A stretch of DNA of 7,397 nt from positions 1,576,165 to 1,583,561 of the forward strand of contig CP070645.1 in the NCBI GenBank assembly GCA_020354275.1, written 5' to 3'. This document shows, piece by piece, positions 1 to 5,415 of this stretch. The notes below the pieces were generated by a model. That model saw only the letters and a program-made list of their open reading frames with translations, was not told the origin of the DNA and did not search any database. Each line of letters opens with the position of its first letter. The stretch's first letter is position 1. This stretch comes from Dehalococcoidales bacterium (GTDB lineage: Bacteria > Chloroflexota > Dehalococcoidia > Dehalococcoidales > UBA2162). The translations under genes were made by a program, and so were the position numbers.

Positions 1-498
1 AAAATTATACATGTCTAGTTCAGTGGCACCAAACCTCGTCTCGACGTAGGTAGTATCCTCATCAGCCACTGCGTCATAAACACACTGGTAGTTAAAGGAG
101 GCACCCACCGGGTCACACTGTGAGTAAGTGCCAACCGTATTTGGCCTCAGGGTCTCGGTTCCGCTTGGACTACTAATGGTAAGTATAACCTGGCCACCGG
201 CAACGTCAAGGTTGGTCTTGGAAGCAATCATCGTCTCATCATTAAAGGTATCTGTTACCGTATCACTAGAAACAATTTCGAGCATGATATCCCCGGGGCT
301 TGATGAAGTATCAACGTTATTGGGGACTCCAGCTTCGAAATCAGCCTGAGTGGTTTGCACCCATATGTTAGAAACCCAGGCTTCGAAGGTGTTACCGGTA
401 TTCTGGTTGCTATCGCCAAAATATGACGTGGTCCCCAGAGCGCTCCGGCCAGCAATTAGGCCAATTATTATTAAAACTATCAGCAGTCTGTGTCGCAT
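1..498 (-). CDS. Partial surface/secreted protein with SipW-type signal sequence (C-terminus off the left edge)
   Basis: The frame opens at an ATG (complement of 496-498) preceded by GGATGGGG and stays open for 166 codons to the window edge, so the C-terminus is missing. Residues 4-17 form a short hydrophobic segment after two positive charges (MRHR). They are followed by the pattern YFGDSNQNTGNTFEAW (about 30-45), which matches the [WF]xD...NTFxA signature after SipW-class signal sequences in TasA/CalY-like proteins. The rest is Thr/Ser/Asp-rich and probably beta-sandwich. Cys128 and Cys139 could form a disulfide if exported. Residues 140-166, rich in Asp and Thr and ending near LDMYN, resemble a repeat seen in extracellular proteins of anaerobic bacteria and archaea (recall, not tested). 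It lies 79 bp downstream of the next SipW-type gene on the same strand, so the two may be co-expressed. The role is unknown; a fibre, sheath or adhesin component is the simplest guess. Confidence 0.8.
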   Translation of the reverse strand, partial: MRHRLLIVLIIIGLIAGRSALGTTSYFGDSNQNTGNTFEAWVSNIWVQTTQADFEAGVPNNVDTSSSPGDIMLEIVSSDTVTDTFNDETMIASKTNLDVAGGQVILTISSPSGTETLRPNTVGTYSQCDPVGASFNYQCVYDAVADEDTTYVETRFGATELDMYNF

Positions 499-513
499 TT
501 CCCCATCCACCCG

Positions 514-527
514 ACTTAAGGTTAAGT
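514..527. repeat. Near-perfect 14-bp palindrome upstream of the left surface-protein gene
   Basis: ACTTAA-GG-TTAAGT has two 6-bp arms around a GG centre. It lies just upstream of the Shine-Dalgarno region of the gene that starts at 498 and directly downstream (in minus-strand order) of the stronger 530-554 hairpin. It could be a protein-binding site or a small RNA stem. Short AT-rich palindromes also arise by chance, so the function is not established. Confidence 0.3.
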
Positions 528-529
528 GA

Positions 530-554
530 GGGGGAAGCGGCTGGTGCTTCCCCC
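530..554 (-). terminator. 9-bp perfect hairpin between the two SipW-type genes (possible attenuator or weak terminator)
   Basis: GGGGGAAGC (530-538) and GCTTCCCCC (546-554) pair perfectly around a 7-base loop. The structure begins 23 bp after the stop codon of the 578-1120 gene and ends 31 bp before the start codon of the next gene. No U-run follows it in the minus-strand transcript, so it is not a classical intrinsic terminator. A structure here could partly end transcription, protect the 3' end of the first message, or set different expression levels for the two proteins. The hairpin is directly seen; its role is inferred. Confidence 0.45.
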
Positions 555-577
555 ATAATCAGTCATTGCTTGATTAC

Positions 578-1120
578 CTAAGGATTATTGCTGGTCTGCT
601 CGGCAGCAAAGACGAAGTCAACGCTGCAGCTCGTGCCCTGATAGCCGTCACCGGTGTCTATGGGCATGCCGACGGTAAAGGTCAGCGTCTCACTGCCAGT
701 GGCTATCAGCGTCCTGTCCCCGGCCTGGGCACCCTGCGCCGGGTCACCAATAACGGCGCTGGATAACTTGCCGCTGTACAGGGTGACAGCCCCTACCTTG
801 ATCTCACAGTCAAGCTGCTCATCAAGGATGCTGGCAGCATCACCGGTGGTGGTCATGGCATAGCGTAATTCCAGCGTACCACTGTTGGTCACGTCTATGG
901 TCCCGGTTACATTGTCCCCCGGCGCCATCGCCGTTACATTGAACGGCAACGGACTACCGTTGGTCAGAGCCAGGTCTATCGTCCCCGCGGTAAAGGTATT
1001 GGACGCACTGGTCTCGGTGTCTGTCCATAGTGCCATCGCCCCTACCGTAACCGAAGAAGCGACCAGGGCAATTATCACCAGGCTCAACAGAATCCGCCTT
1101 ACTCCCTGTATATTTTTCAT
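578..1120 (-). CDS. TasA/CalY-like secreted protein with SipW-cognate signal peptide
   Basis: 180 residues. The ATG at 1120 has a strong Shine-Dalgarno (AAGGAGG, then six bases to the start). Residues 1-9 are basic and residues 10-29 are a hydrophobic export segment. Residues 30-50 carry the SipW-class hallmark (ALWTDTETSAS followed by NTFTAGTIDL). Residues 65-89 match the 'PGD.vtGtI.v.NsGtL.lrY' strand typical of TasA/camelysin-family (CalY) proteins, and the chain ends in EQTSNNP as many members do. Cys105 and Cys165 could pair after export. In Bacillus, TasA is cleaved by the dedicated signal peptidase SipW and forms biofilm amyloid fibres; here a surface fibre or matrix role is an inference. 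No peptidase gene is visible. A second protein with a related signal lies just downstream. It is divergent from the desulforedoxin gene across a 319-bp intergenic region. Confidence 0.88.
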   Translation of the reverse strand: MKNIQGVRRILLSLVIIALVASSVTVGAMALWTDTETSASNTFTAGTIDLALTNGSPLPFNVTAMAPGDNVTGTIDVTNSGTLELRYAMTTTGDAASILDEQLDCEIKVGAVTLYSGKLSSAVIGDPAQGAQAGDRTLIATGSETLTFTVGMPIDTGDGYQGTSCSVDFVFAAEQTSNNP

Positions 1121-1161
1121 CTTCCTCCTCCTTTGCTTTGTCTCATTTACTAACTAGTACT

Positions 1162-1176
1162 TACCTTCTTAAGGTA
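1162..1176. repeat. Short inverted repeat in the leader of the TasA-like gene
   Basis: TACCTT-CTT-AAGGTA has perfect 6-bp arms with a 3-base centre, about 42 bp upstream of the start codon at 1120. The overlapping 10-mer TTACCTTCTT (1161-1170) also occurs in inverted form as AAGAAGGTAA at 1274-1283, 103 bp away. It may be an operator half-site or chance; no regulator is visible in the window. Confidence 0.3.
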
Positions 1177-1186
1177 TCCTGAGCAT

Positions 1187-1192
1187 ATTCTA
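1187..1192 (-). promoter_or_regulatory. Possible -10 box for the TasA-like gene
   Basis: On the minus strand this reads TAGAAT, matching five of six bases of the TATAAT consensus, 66 bp upstream of the start codon. At 17-bp spacing the -35 would be CGAACA (1215-1210), a poor match. TTGCGA is better but sits 20 bp away. The call is therefore weak: an activator-dependent or alternative-sigma promoter would also fit. Confidence 0.25.
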
Positions 1193-1200
1193 CTTCTAGT

Positions 1201-1240
1201 CACATACATTGTTCGCAATCATTTGCGTTGTTCATATGTG
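1201..1240. promoter_or_regulatory. 40-bp interrupted dyad, candidate operator
   Basis: Two pairs of arms share one centre: CACATA (1201-1206) with TATGTG (1235-1240), and CGCAA (1214-1218) with TTGCG (1223-1227). The arms are separated by exactly 7, 4 and 7 bases. The 7-base linkers do not pair, but both contain TTGTT, so TTGTTC also occurs as a direct repeat (1209-1214 and 1228-1233). The element overlaps the -35 zone of the possible minus-strand promoter, a usual place for a repressor or activator site. Which protein binds, if any, cannot be told from the sequence. Confidence 0.35.
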
Positions 1241-1270
1241 AAATATTAACAACGGCAGGTCTAAACAACG
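1226..1270. repeat. Three copies of AACAACG in 45 bp
   Basis: AACAACG occurs at 1248-1254 and 1264-1270 on the plus strand and at 1226-1232 on the minus strand. The starts are 22 and 16 bp apart. The first copy overlaps the interrupted dyad at 1201-1240. Clustered short repeats in a divergent promoter region can be regulator-binding sites; pairs of 7-mers are expected by chance in a region this long, so only the three-fold clustering is notable. Confidence 0.3.
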
Positions 1271-1373
1271 ATAAAGAAGGTAATGTTTTAGTTAGGATAC
1301 GGTCTGTTTTCAGTAATGGTTTTCTCCCAACCCTACACCTGAGAGGATAGTGCCGTAGCTCCCATACAGGGTA

Positions 1374-1402
1374 TTGACATTTATGCCAGCAGAATGCAGA
1401 AT
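1374..1402 (+). promoter_or_regulatory. Sigma-70-like promoter for the desulforedoxin gene
   Basis: A perfect -35 box TTGACA (1374-1379) is followed after exactly 17 bp by CAGAAT (1397-1402), matching four of six -10 consensus bases. Transcription would start near 1409 and give a leader of about 30 bases holding the GGGGAGGA Shine-Dalgarno site (1428-1435). Position, spacing and orientation all suit the gene at 1440. Start-site usage is not demonstrated. Confidence 0.5.
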
Positions 1403-1439
1403 CTGGCTACATAAAATAAACACCTGCGGGGAGGATTAA

Positions 1440-1565
1440 ATGGCCGTTGAAGAAGTAGGCGAAAAATACCGCTGTAATATCTGCGGTAACGAGGTCACGG
1501 TAACCGAGGTCGGCGGGGGAACCCTGGTCTGTTGCGGCGAGGATATGGAGAAGATCGAAGAGTAG
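1440..1565 (+). CDS. Desulforedoxin (small non-haem iron protein)
   Basis: A 41-residue gene with ATG at 1440, a GGAGG ribosome site five bases upstream, and stop TAG at 1563-1565. Four cysteines, Cys12, Cys15, Cys31 and Cys32, have the spacing CxxC-N15-CC, identical to Desulfovibrio gigas desulforedoxin (Cys9, 12, 28, 29), where they hold one iron in a rubredoxin-like FeS4 site. The segment GGGTLVCCGEDM (25-36) is the family signature and is also found in the N-terminal domain of desulfoferrodoxin; here no superoxide-reductase domain follows, so the protein stands alone. Desulforedoxin is a cytoplasmic dimer thought to carry electrons, often linked to superoxide or oxygen defence in anaerobes. 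It has its own promoter-like sequence, is convergent with the nadB end 60 bp away, and is divergent from the TasA-like gene. The partner enzyme is not visible. Confidence 0.93.
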   Translation: MAVEEVGEKYRCNICGNEVTVTEVGGGTLVCCGEDMEKIEE

Positions 1566-1625
1566 ACAGCTCAGGTATTCACAAAAATATATTTACGGGA
1601 AACAACCGGCATCGGTACACCTGAT

Positions 1626-3185
1626 TCATCTGGTGAAAATGATGTGACGCTGCCAGCTTTTGGAACTCTGCGGAAAGTCAGAACGGAAATGGGCCCCGCG
1701 GCTTTCTTCTCTGATAAGAGCCGCCTCCGTCACCAGACGGCCGATTAACACCAGGTTATGTAGTTCGCAAGACGGCCGGTCCACTGACGGTGGTAACATC
1801 GTCTGCCAGGCTGCTAGAATATCAGCGGCCTCGTTAAGGCTTTGCTGATTGCGGATAATACCTACCCTGTCCCAGAGCAGGCTCTGTAGAGTAGCCAGGT
1901 CCGGCTCTGGTACATTTTGCGGGGGCGGTCTCTGACCGAGTGAGTGGTAGACTCCTTTATCCCAATCAGGAGACAGCACCTGCATTTCTCCAGCATGGCT
2001 GTTATGGTCAATGACTCTCTTACTGAAGACAACCGCTTCCAGGAGGGAATTGGAAGCCAGACGGTTGGCCCCGTGGACAGCGACACAGGCCGTCTCACCA
2101 CAGGCCGTCAGCCCGGCGATGGTGGTCTGCCCCCAGCTATTGGTCTTAATACCCCCCATCATGTAATGGGCGGCCGGGGCTACCGGTATCTGGTCTCTGG
2201 TAATGTCCAGGCCCTGTTCAAGGCAGAAACGATATATATGGGGGAAACGGGTGGTGATAGTGCGCGGAGACATGTGGGTAACATCAATATATACCCTGTC
2301 GGAGTTTGTCTTCTGCATCTCGTACAGAATGCTGCGGGCGACAACATCCCGTGGCGCCAGGTCACCGCTGGACGTATAGTCTTTCATAAAGGCGTAACCA
2401 TTTTCATTGCGTAGAATCCCGCCTTCTCCCCTGACCGCCTCTGATATTAGAAACGGGGTCACCCCGGGAATACGGAGAGCCGTGGGGTGGAACTGGTAGA
2501 ACTCCATATCGGTAACCTCAGCCCCAGCGTTGAAGGCCAGGGCAACGCCATCCCCGGTAGCCACCTCGGAATTGGTATTGAACTTGAATAGCTGCCCGAC
2601 ACCACCGGTAGCCAGCACCAGCAGACGGCAACTGAACCGGTCTACCTTACCTCTACGGGAGTCCAGCACCTTGATACCAGCGACAGCCCCCTTTTCCAGT
2701 ACTATTTCAGTGGCCAGGGAATCCTCAAGGACACGGATTTTAGATGAACGTACCCGGCTGCTGAGAGTAACCTCAATGTGTTCACCGGTGGCATCACCAC
2801 CGGCGTGCAGGATTCGTGGCATACTGTGAGCTGCTTCCCGGGTGAGGGCAATCTCGCCATCCACAGTATCGAATGGCACCCCGAAGTTGACCAGCTCGGT
2901 AATACGGTCAGGGGCTTCATCGGCCAGAATACGGACTGCTTCAGTATCACAGAGACCATCACCAGCGGCAATGGTGTCCTGGTAGTGCATATCCGTTGAG
3001 TCATCGCGACCGATGGCCGCGGCAATTCCCCCCTGGGCAAACCTGGTATTGCAGTCATTAATACTGCCCTTGGTAATAACCAGAACACTGCCCCGTTCCT
3101 CGGCCAGCAGGGCAGTATACAGCCCGGCAATTCCGCTACCGACAATTATGTAATCATAGTCGGTTTTCAGACCATCATCTCTCAC
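1626..3185 (-). CDS. nadB: L-aspartate oxidase (quinolinate synthase subunit B)
   Basis: 519 residues, close to the E. coli enzyme (540). It oxidises L-aspartate to iminoaspartate, which NadA condenses with dihydroxyacetone phosphate to quinolinate for NAD. The FAD is non-covalent: the Rossmann motif GSGIAGLY is at 16-23, and CNTRFAQGG (45-53) has Asn where succinate dehydrogenases have the flavin-linking His. Active-site residues line up with E. coli NadB at a constant offset of 11: His233 (QFHPTA), Arg279 (APRD), His340 (AAHYMMGG) and Arg375 (HGANRL). Glu117 lies in the LTREAAHS segment that marks NadB, and the tail has SRGAHFRSDFP. The start is GTG, only 2 bp after the stop of the fumarase gene, so translation is probably coupled; no strong Shine-Dalgarno is visible. 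NadB can reoxidise its FAD with fumarate under anaerobic conditions, which suits its neighbours. It is the last gene of the operon; nadA and nadC are absent here. Confidence 0.95.
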   Translation of the reverse strand: MRDDGLKTDYDYIIVGSGIAGLYTALLAEERGSVLVITKGSINDCNTRFAQGGIAAAIGRDDSTDMHYQDTIAAGDGLCDTEAVRILADEAPDRITELVNFGVPFDTVDGEIALTREAAHSMPRILHAGGDATGEHIEVTLSSRVRSSKIRVLEDSLATEIVLEKGAVAGIKVLDSRRGKVDRFSCRLLVLATGGVGQLFKFNTNSEVATGDGVALAFNAGAEVTDMEFYQFHPTALRIPGVTPFLISEAVRGEGGILRNENGYAFMKDYTSSGDLAPRDVVARSILYEMQKTNSDRVYIDVTHMSPRTITTRFPHIYRFCLEQGLDITRDQIPVAPAAHYMMGGIKTNSWGQTTIAGLTACGETACVAVHGANRLASNSLLEAVVFSKRVIDHNSHAGEMQVLSPDWDKGVYHSLGQRPPPQNVPEPDLATLQSLLWDRVGIIRNQQSLNEAADILAAWQTMLPPSVDRPSCELHNLVLIGRLVTEAALIREESRGAHFRSDFPQSSKSWQRHIIFTR

Positions 3186-3187
3186 TT

Positions 3188-3739
3188 TTAACCAACCCTG
3201 TACCTGGCTTTTCCTTCCTGGTAGAGGTCGCCACCGTGGATATCATTTACTACCGTGGCCGGGAAATCGCTGACCTCCAGACGGCGTACCGCCTCAGCAC
3301 CGAGTTCCTCATAGGCTACCACTTCTGACTTCCGGATACTCTGCGAGATTAGAGCCCCGGCACCGCCAATGGTACCCAGATAGACTGCCCGGTACTTTTT
3401 CATAGCTTCTTTCACCGCCGGTGAGCGAACACCTTTTCCTATCATTCCCTTTAACCCCTCAGCCATCAGGCGCGGTGCATAAGCATCCATGCGACCGCTG
3501 GTGGTCGGCCCAGCCGAGCCAATAACCTGGCCGGGCCGCGGTGGGCTTGGACCCATATAATATATTATCTGCCCCCTAATATCAAATGGCAGGGGTTTAC
3601 CGCTATCCAGAGCCTCAACCATTCTCTTATGGGCAGCATCACGGCCGACGTAGATAACACCGGTGAGTAAAACACTATCCCCGCTTCTAAGCTCTTCCAG
3701 AGTTTCATCGGTTAGTGGTAAAATAATTTCCTTGACCAT
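3188..3739 (-). CDS. Class I fumarate hydratase (or related hydro-lyase), beta subunit
   Basis: 183 residues, the normal size of the separate beta (C-terminal) subunit of Fe-S dependent fumarase or L(+)-tartrate dehydratase. It would work with an alpha subunit that carries the [4Fe-4S] cluster, in reversible hydration of fumarate to malate. Family landmarks are TGVIYVGRDAAHKR (26-39), the signature GPTTSGRMD (77-85), GKGVR (101-105), GTIGGAGAL (122-130) and the C-terminal DFPATVVNDIHGG. There are no cysteine cluster ligands, as expected for beta. ATG at 3739 follows AGGAG; the acyl-CoA dehydrogenase stop lies 15 bp upstream and the nadB start 2 bp downstream. Fumarase and tartrate dehydratase beta subunits are hard to tell apart by sequence; fumarase is favoured because NadB and a fumarate-reductase-like flavoprotein are in the same operon. 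No alpha subunit gene is next to it, which is unusual. Confidence 0.85.
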   Translation of the reverse strand: MVKEIILPLTDETLEELRSGDSVLLTGVIYVGRDAAHKRMVEALDSGKPLPFDIRGQIIYYMGPSPPRPGQVIGSAGPTTSGRMDAYAPRLMAEGLKGMIGKGVRSPAVKEAMKKYRAVYLGTIGGAGALISQSIRKSEVVAYEELGAEAVRRLEVSDFPATVVNDIHGGDLYQEGKARYRVG

Positions 3740-3754
3740 ATCCCTAGTCTCCTG

Positions 3755-4927
3755 TTATACCTTCAGGCCTTTTAAGAGCTCCCGGGCGATTATATTCCTC
3801 TGCACATCCAGGGCAAACTCGGCAGCGCTGGCTGCCAGGGCATGGCGGCAGAGCCTTTTCATCGGTAATCCGGCAACATAGGCAGGCCCGCCGTAAATAT
3901 GGGTAACCTCATCAATAACTCGGTAAACCATCTGGGTGGTAAACAGCTTGACCATAGCCGTCTTATTACGGATGGATTCCCCCCTGTCCGCTCTCCAGGC
4001 AGCTTCGTAAACCATTAACCTGCCGGCATGTATATCCATGGCTATGGCGGATAGAGATGCCTGTATATCCATCCGGCCGTAAACCGGCTGCCCGAAAGAC
4101 TGCCACGACTCCGCCTGTATTGTTGCTTCCTCCAGCAACCTCTGAGCCACGCCAACGCACCTGGCTCCGCGCACAACCCGCCGGGCAGGAAGCCATTTTT
4201 CACCCAGATGGAAGGCCCCGTTTACCTCTCCCAGTATATTTTTCACCGGCACCCGGCACTGGTCAAAGGATAAGAATAACGGCTCCGCCAGCTGCGCCTG
4301 CCACCCCGCTTTTTCTTCACCACCGGCCACACTGAACCCCGGGGCGTCTTTGTCCACCAGGAAACAACTTACCCCTTCCCTGCCCCTGGTACCTTCAGTA
4401 ACAGCAAAGACCACGGCAAAATATTCACCGCTGGCCTGGGTAAACGACAACTTCTGGCCATCGAGAATATAGCTGCTATTTTCCCGTTCTGCCCTCATCG
4501 CCATCCCCGCGATTTCACCCCCTTTTTCCGGCTCCATCAATGCCAGATAGGGCTTTTTCTGCCGGTAGAGGGCTGGCAGGAAGTAGTTCTCCATCTGCCG
4601 GTCATTGCAGTCATAGAGAATCGGAGTCACGTCACCCAGGCCAAAGGGTATGACTGTCTGGGCCAACTCTTCCTCGACCAGGCAGGTACCCAGGGTACTC
4701 AGCCCTACGCCACCCAGCTCCTCGGGCACGCTGGCTCCCCACATCCCCATCTCCTGTACCATCCTGACCAGTCTGTCTTCCTGCTCTACCGGGAGTGATA
4801 TACAGGCATCGCTGAGGTCACCTGCCCGTCCCATCAGGTCTCTCTCCAGCGGCCTGAGCTGCTCACTGACAAAGTCCCTCACCAGGCCCTGTATCATCTT
4901 CAGTTCTTCATCTAATTCAAAATCCAC
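3755..4927 (-). CDS. Acyl-CoA dehydrogenase family flavoprotein
   Basis: 390 residues, the standard length for this FAD family, which forms a 2,3 double bond in an acyl-CoA and passes electrons to an electron-transfer protein. Three regions are seen: an N-terminal helical part (about 5-115, with VPEELGGVGLS at 68-78), a middle beta part (about 125-225, MEPEKGGE at 131-138 in place of the usual TEPxAGSD), and a C-terminal helical part ending in DVQRNIIARELLKG. Glu370 falls exactly where the catalytic base of short- and medium-chain enzymes lies (IYEGT), but the following Gly-Thr is Phe-Ala. The acyl substrate is unknown. The start is GTG at 4927, supported by AAGGA six bases upstream; the ferredoxin stop is 21 bp upstream. 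No etfAB genes are present, so the adjacent ferredoxin or Fe-S/flavoprotein complex may be its partner (inference). Confidence 0.9.
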   Translation of the reverse strand: MDFELDEELKMIQGLVRDFVSEQLRPLERDLMGRAGDLSDACISLPVEQEDRLVRMVQEMGMWGASVPEELGGVGLSTLGTCLVEEELAQTVIPFGLGDVTPILYDCNDRQMENYFLPALYRQKKPYLALMEPEKGGEIAGMAMRAERENSSYILDGQKLSFTQASGEYFAVVFAVTEGTRGREGVSCFLVDKDAPGFSVAGGEEKAGWQAQLAEPLFLSFDQCRVPVKNILGEVNGAFHLGEKWLPARRVVRGARCVGVAQRLLEEATIQAESWQSFGQPVYGRMDIQASLSAIAMDIHAGRLMVYEAAWRADRGESIRNKTAMVKLFTTQMVYRVIDEVTHIYGGPAYVAGLPMKRLCRHALAASAAEFALDVQRNIIARELLKGLKV

Positions 4928-4948
4928 TCTGGTTCCTTCTCAAAGGGA

Positions 4949-5401
4949 TTAGGCGGGATTAATGGCTTCCTCAAGGAAGAGGTCTAAATCTGGCTCACTC
5001 TCATCGCCGATACGCTGTTCCAGACGTGACATTACTTCAACCATCCGGCGATTTACTATATAGTTCTTGATAGTGGTATCAACCTGGGGGCAGACTAGAA
5101 CGCAGGCAGCGCACCGGTCACAGTCCTCCCCGACCACGCTCTCTAGCGCCATCGAGCTACGTTGCTCCGTCTTCTCACGGCGGGAAGGCTCCCGGAACAG
5201 GAACGGGCAGATATCAATACAGTTGCCACAACCCAGGCACTCCTGGTGGCCACTGATGTCTTCGGCAATGTCCAGTGCATGGGCTGGATTGATCCCGCTG
5301 GAAAGCAGCCGGCAACGGCCCACGGGCGGACTGGCGGTATTCAGGATTTCATTTAAAATAGCTTCGATTTCGGCAACGTCGCGCTGCCGGTATAACGGCA
5401 T
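4949..5401 (-). CDS. Two-cluster 4Fe-4S ferredoxin-type protein
   Basis: 150 residues with two complete cluster motifs: Cys55-x2-Cys58-x2-Cys61-x3-Cys65-Pro and Cys94-x2-Cys97-x2-Cys100-x3-Cys104-Pro. The 28 residues between the motifs are charged. A mostly helical N-terminal part (1-50) includes one extra cysteine (Cys30), and an acidic C-terminal tail (130-150) may serve as a docking surface. The protein has no signal sequence or membrane segment, so it should be cytoplasmic. It most likely passes electrons between the flavoprotein encoded 14 bp upstream and another carrier, perhaps the acyl-CoA dehydrogenase encoded 21 bp downstream. ATG at 5401 follows GGAGGG by four bases. It is longer than a simple 2[4Fe-4S] ferredoxin (about 60 residues) and is better seen as an electron-transfer subunit of a complex. 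The exact subfamily is not recognised. Confidence 0.85.
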   Translation of the reverse strand: MPLYRQRDVAEIEAILNEILNTASPPVGRCRLLSSGINPAHALDIAEDISGHQECLGCGNCIDICPFLFREPSRREKTEQRSSMALESVVGEDCDRCAACVLVCPQVDTTIKNYIVNRRMVEVMSRLEQRIGDESEPDLDLFLEEAINPA

Positions 5402-5415
5402 ACCACCCTCCGATA

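Larger units (their letters stand above)
1121..1439. other. Divergent intergenic region between SipW-type gene and desulforedoxin gene
   Basis: No coding frame of note on either strand. It holds the Shine-Dalgarno sites for both flanking genes, a TTGACA-type promoter for the plus strand, a possible minus-strand -10 box, and several short inverted and direct repeats listed separately. It is more AT-rich than the flanking genes near 1141-1300, as expected of a regulatory region. I see no tRNA, riboswitch or other structured RNA in it. Confidence 0.7.

Noticed and set aside
255..455. 66-codon minus-strand frame within the left surface-protein gene
   Set aside because: It overlaps, in another frame, the 166-codon open frame that has a SipW-type signal and a Shine-Dalgarno site; the longer one is the real gene.
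1174..1300. Inverted pair GTATCCT (1174-1180) and AGGATAC (1294-1300)
   Set aside because: Seven-base inverted matches are expected a few times by chance in a region of this length, and the pair is not nested with the neighbouring 10-bp inverted pair, so no joint stem can form.
1618..1635. Possible hairpin at the convergent ends of the desulforedoxin and nadB genes
   Set aside because: CACC.GA and TC.GGTG can pair, but there is a mismatch, only six base pairs, no U-run on either strand, and it overlaps the nadB stop codon. Too weak to call a terminator.
1944..2414. 156-codon plus-strand open frame opposite nadB
   Set aside because: It is entirely antisense to well-conserved nadB codons, with no domain and no plausible ribosome site or operon context.
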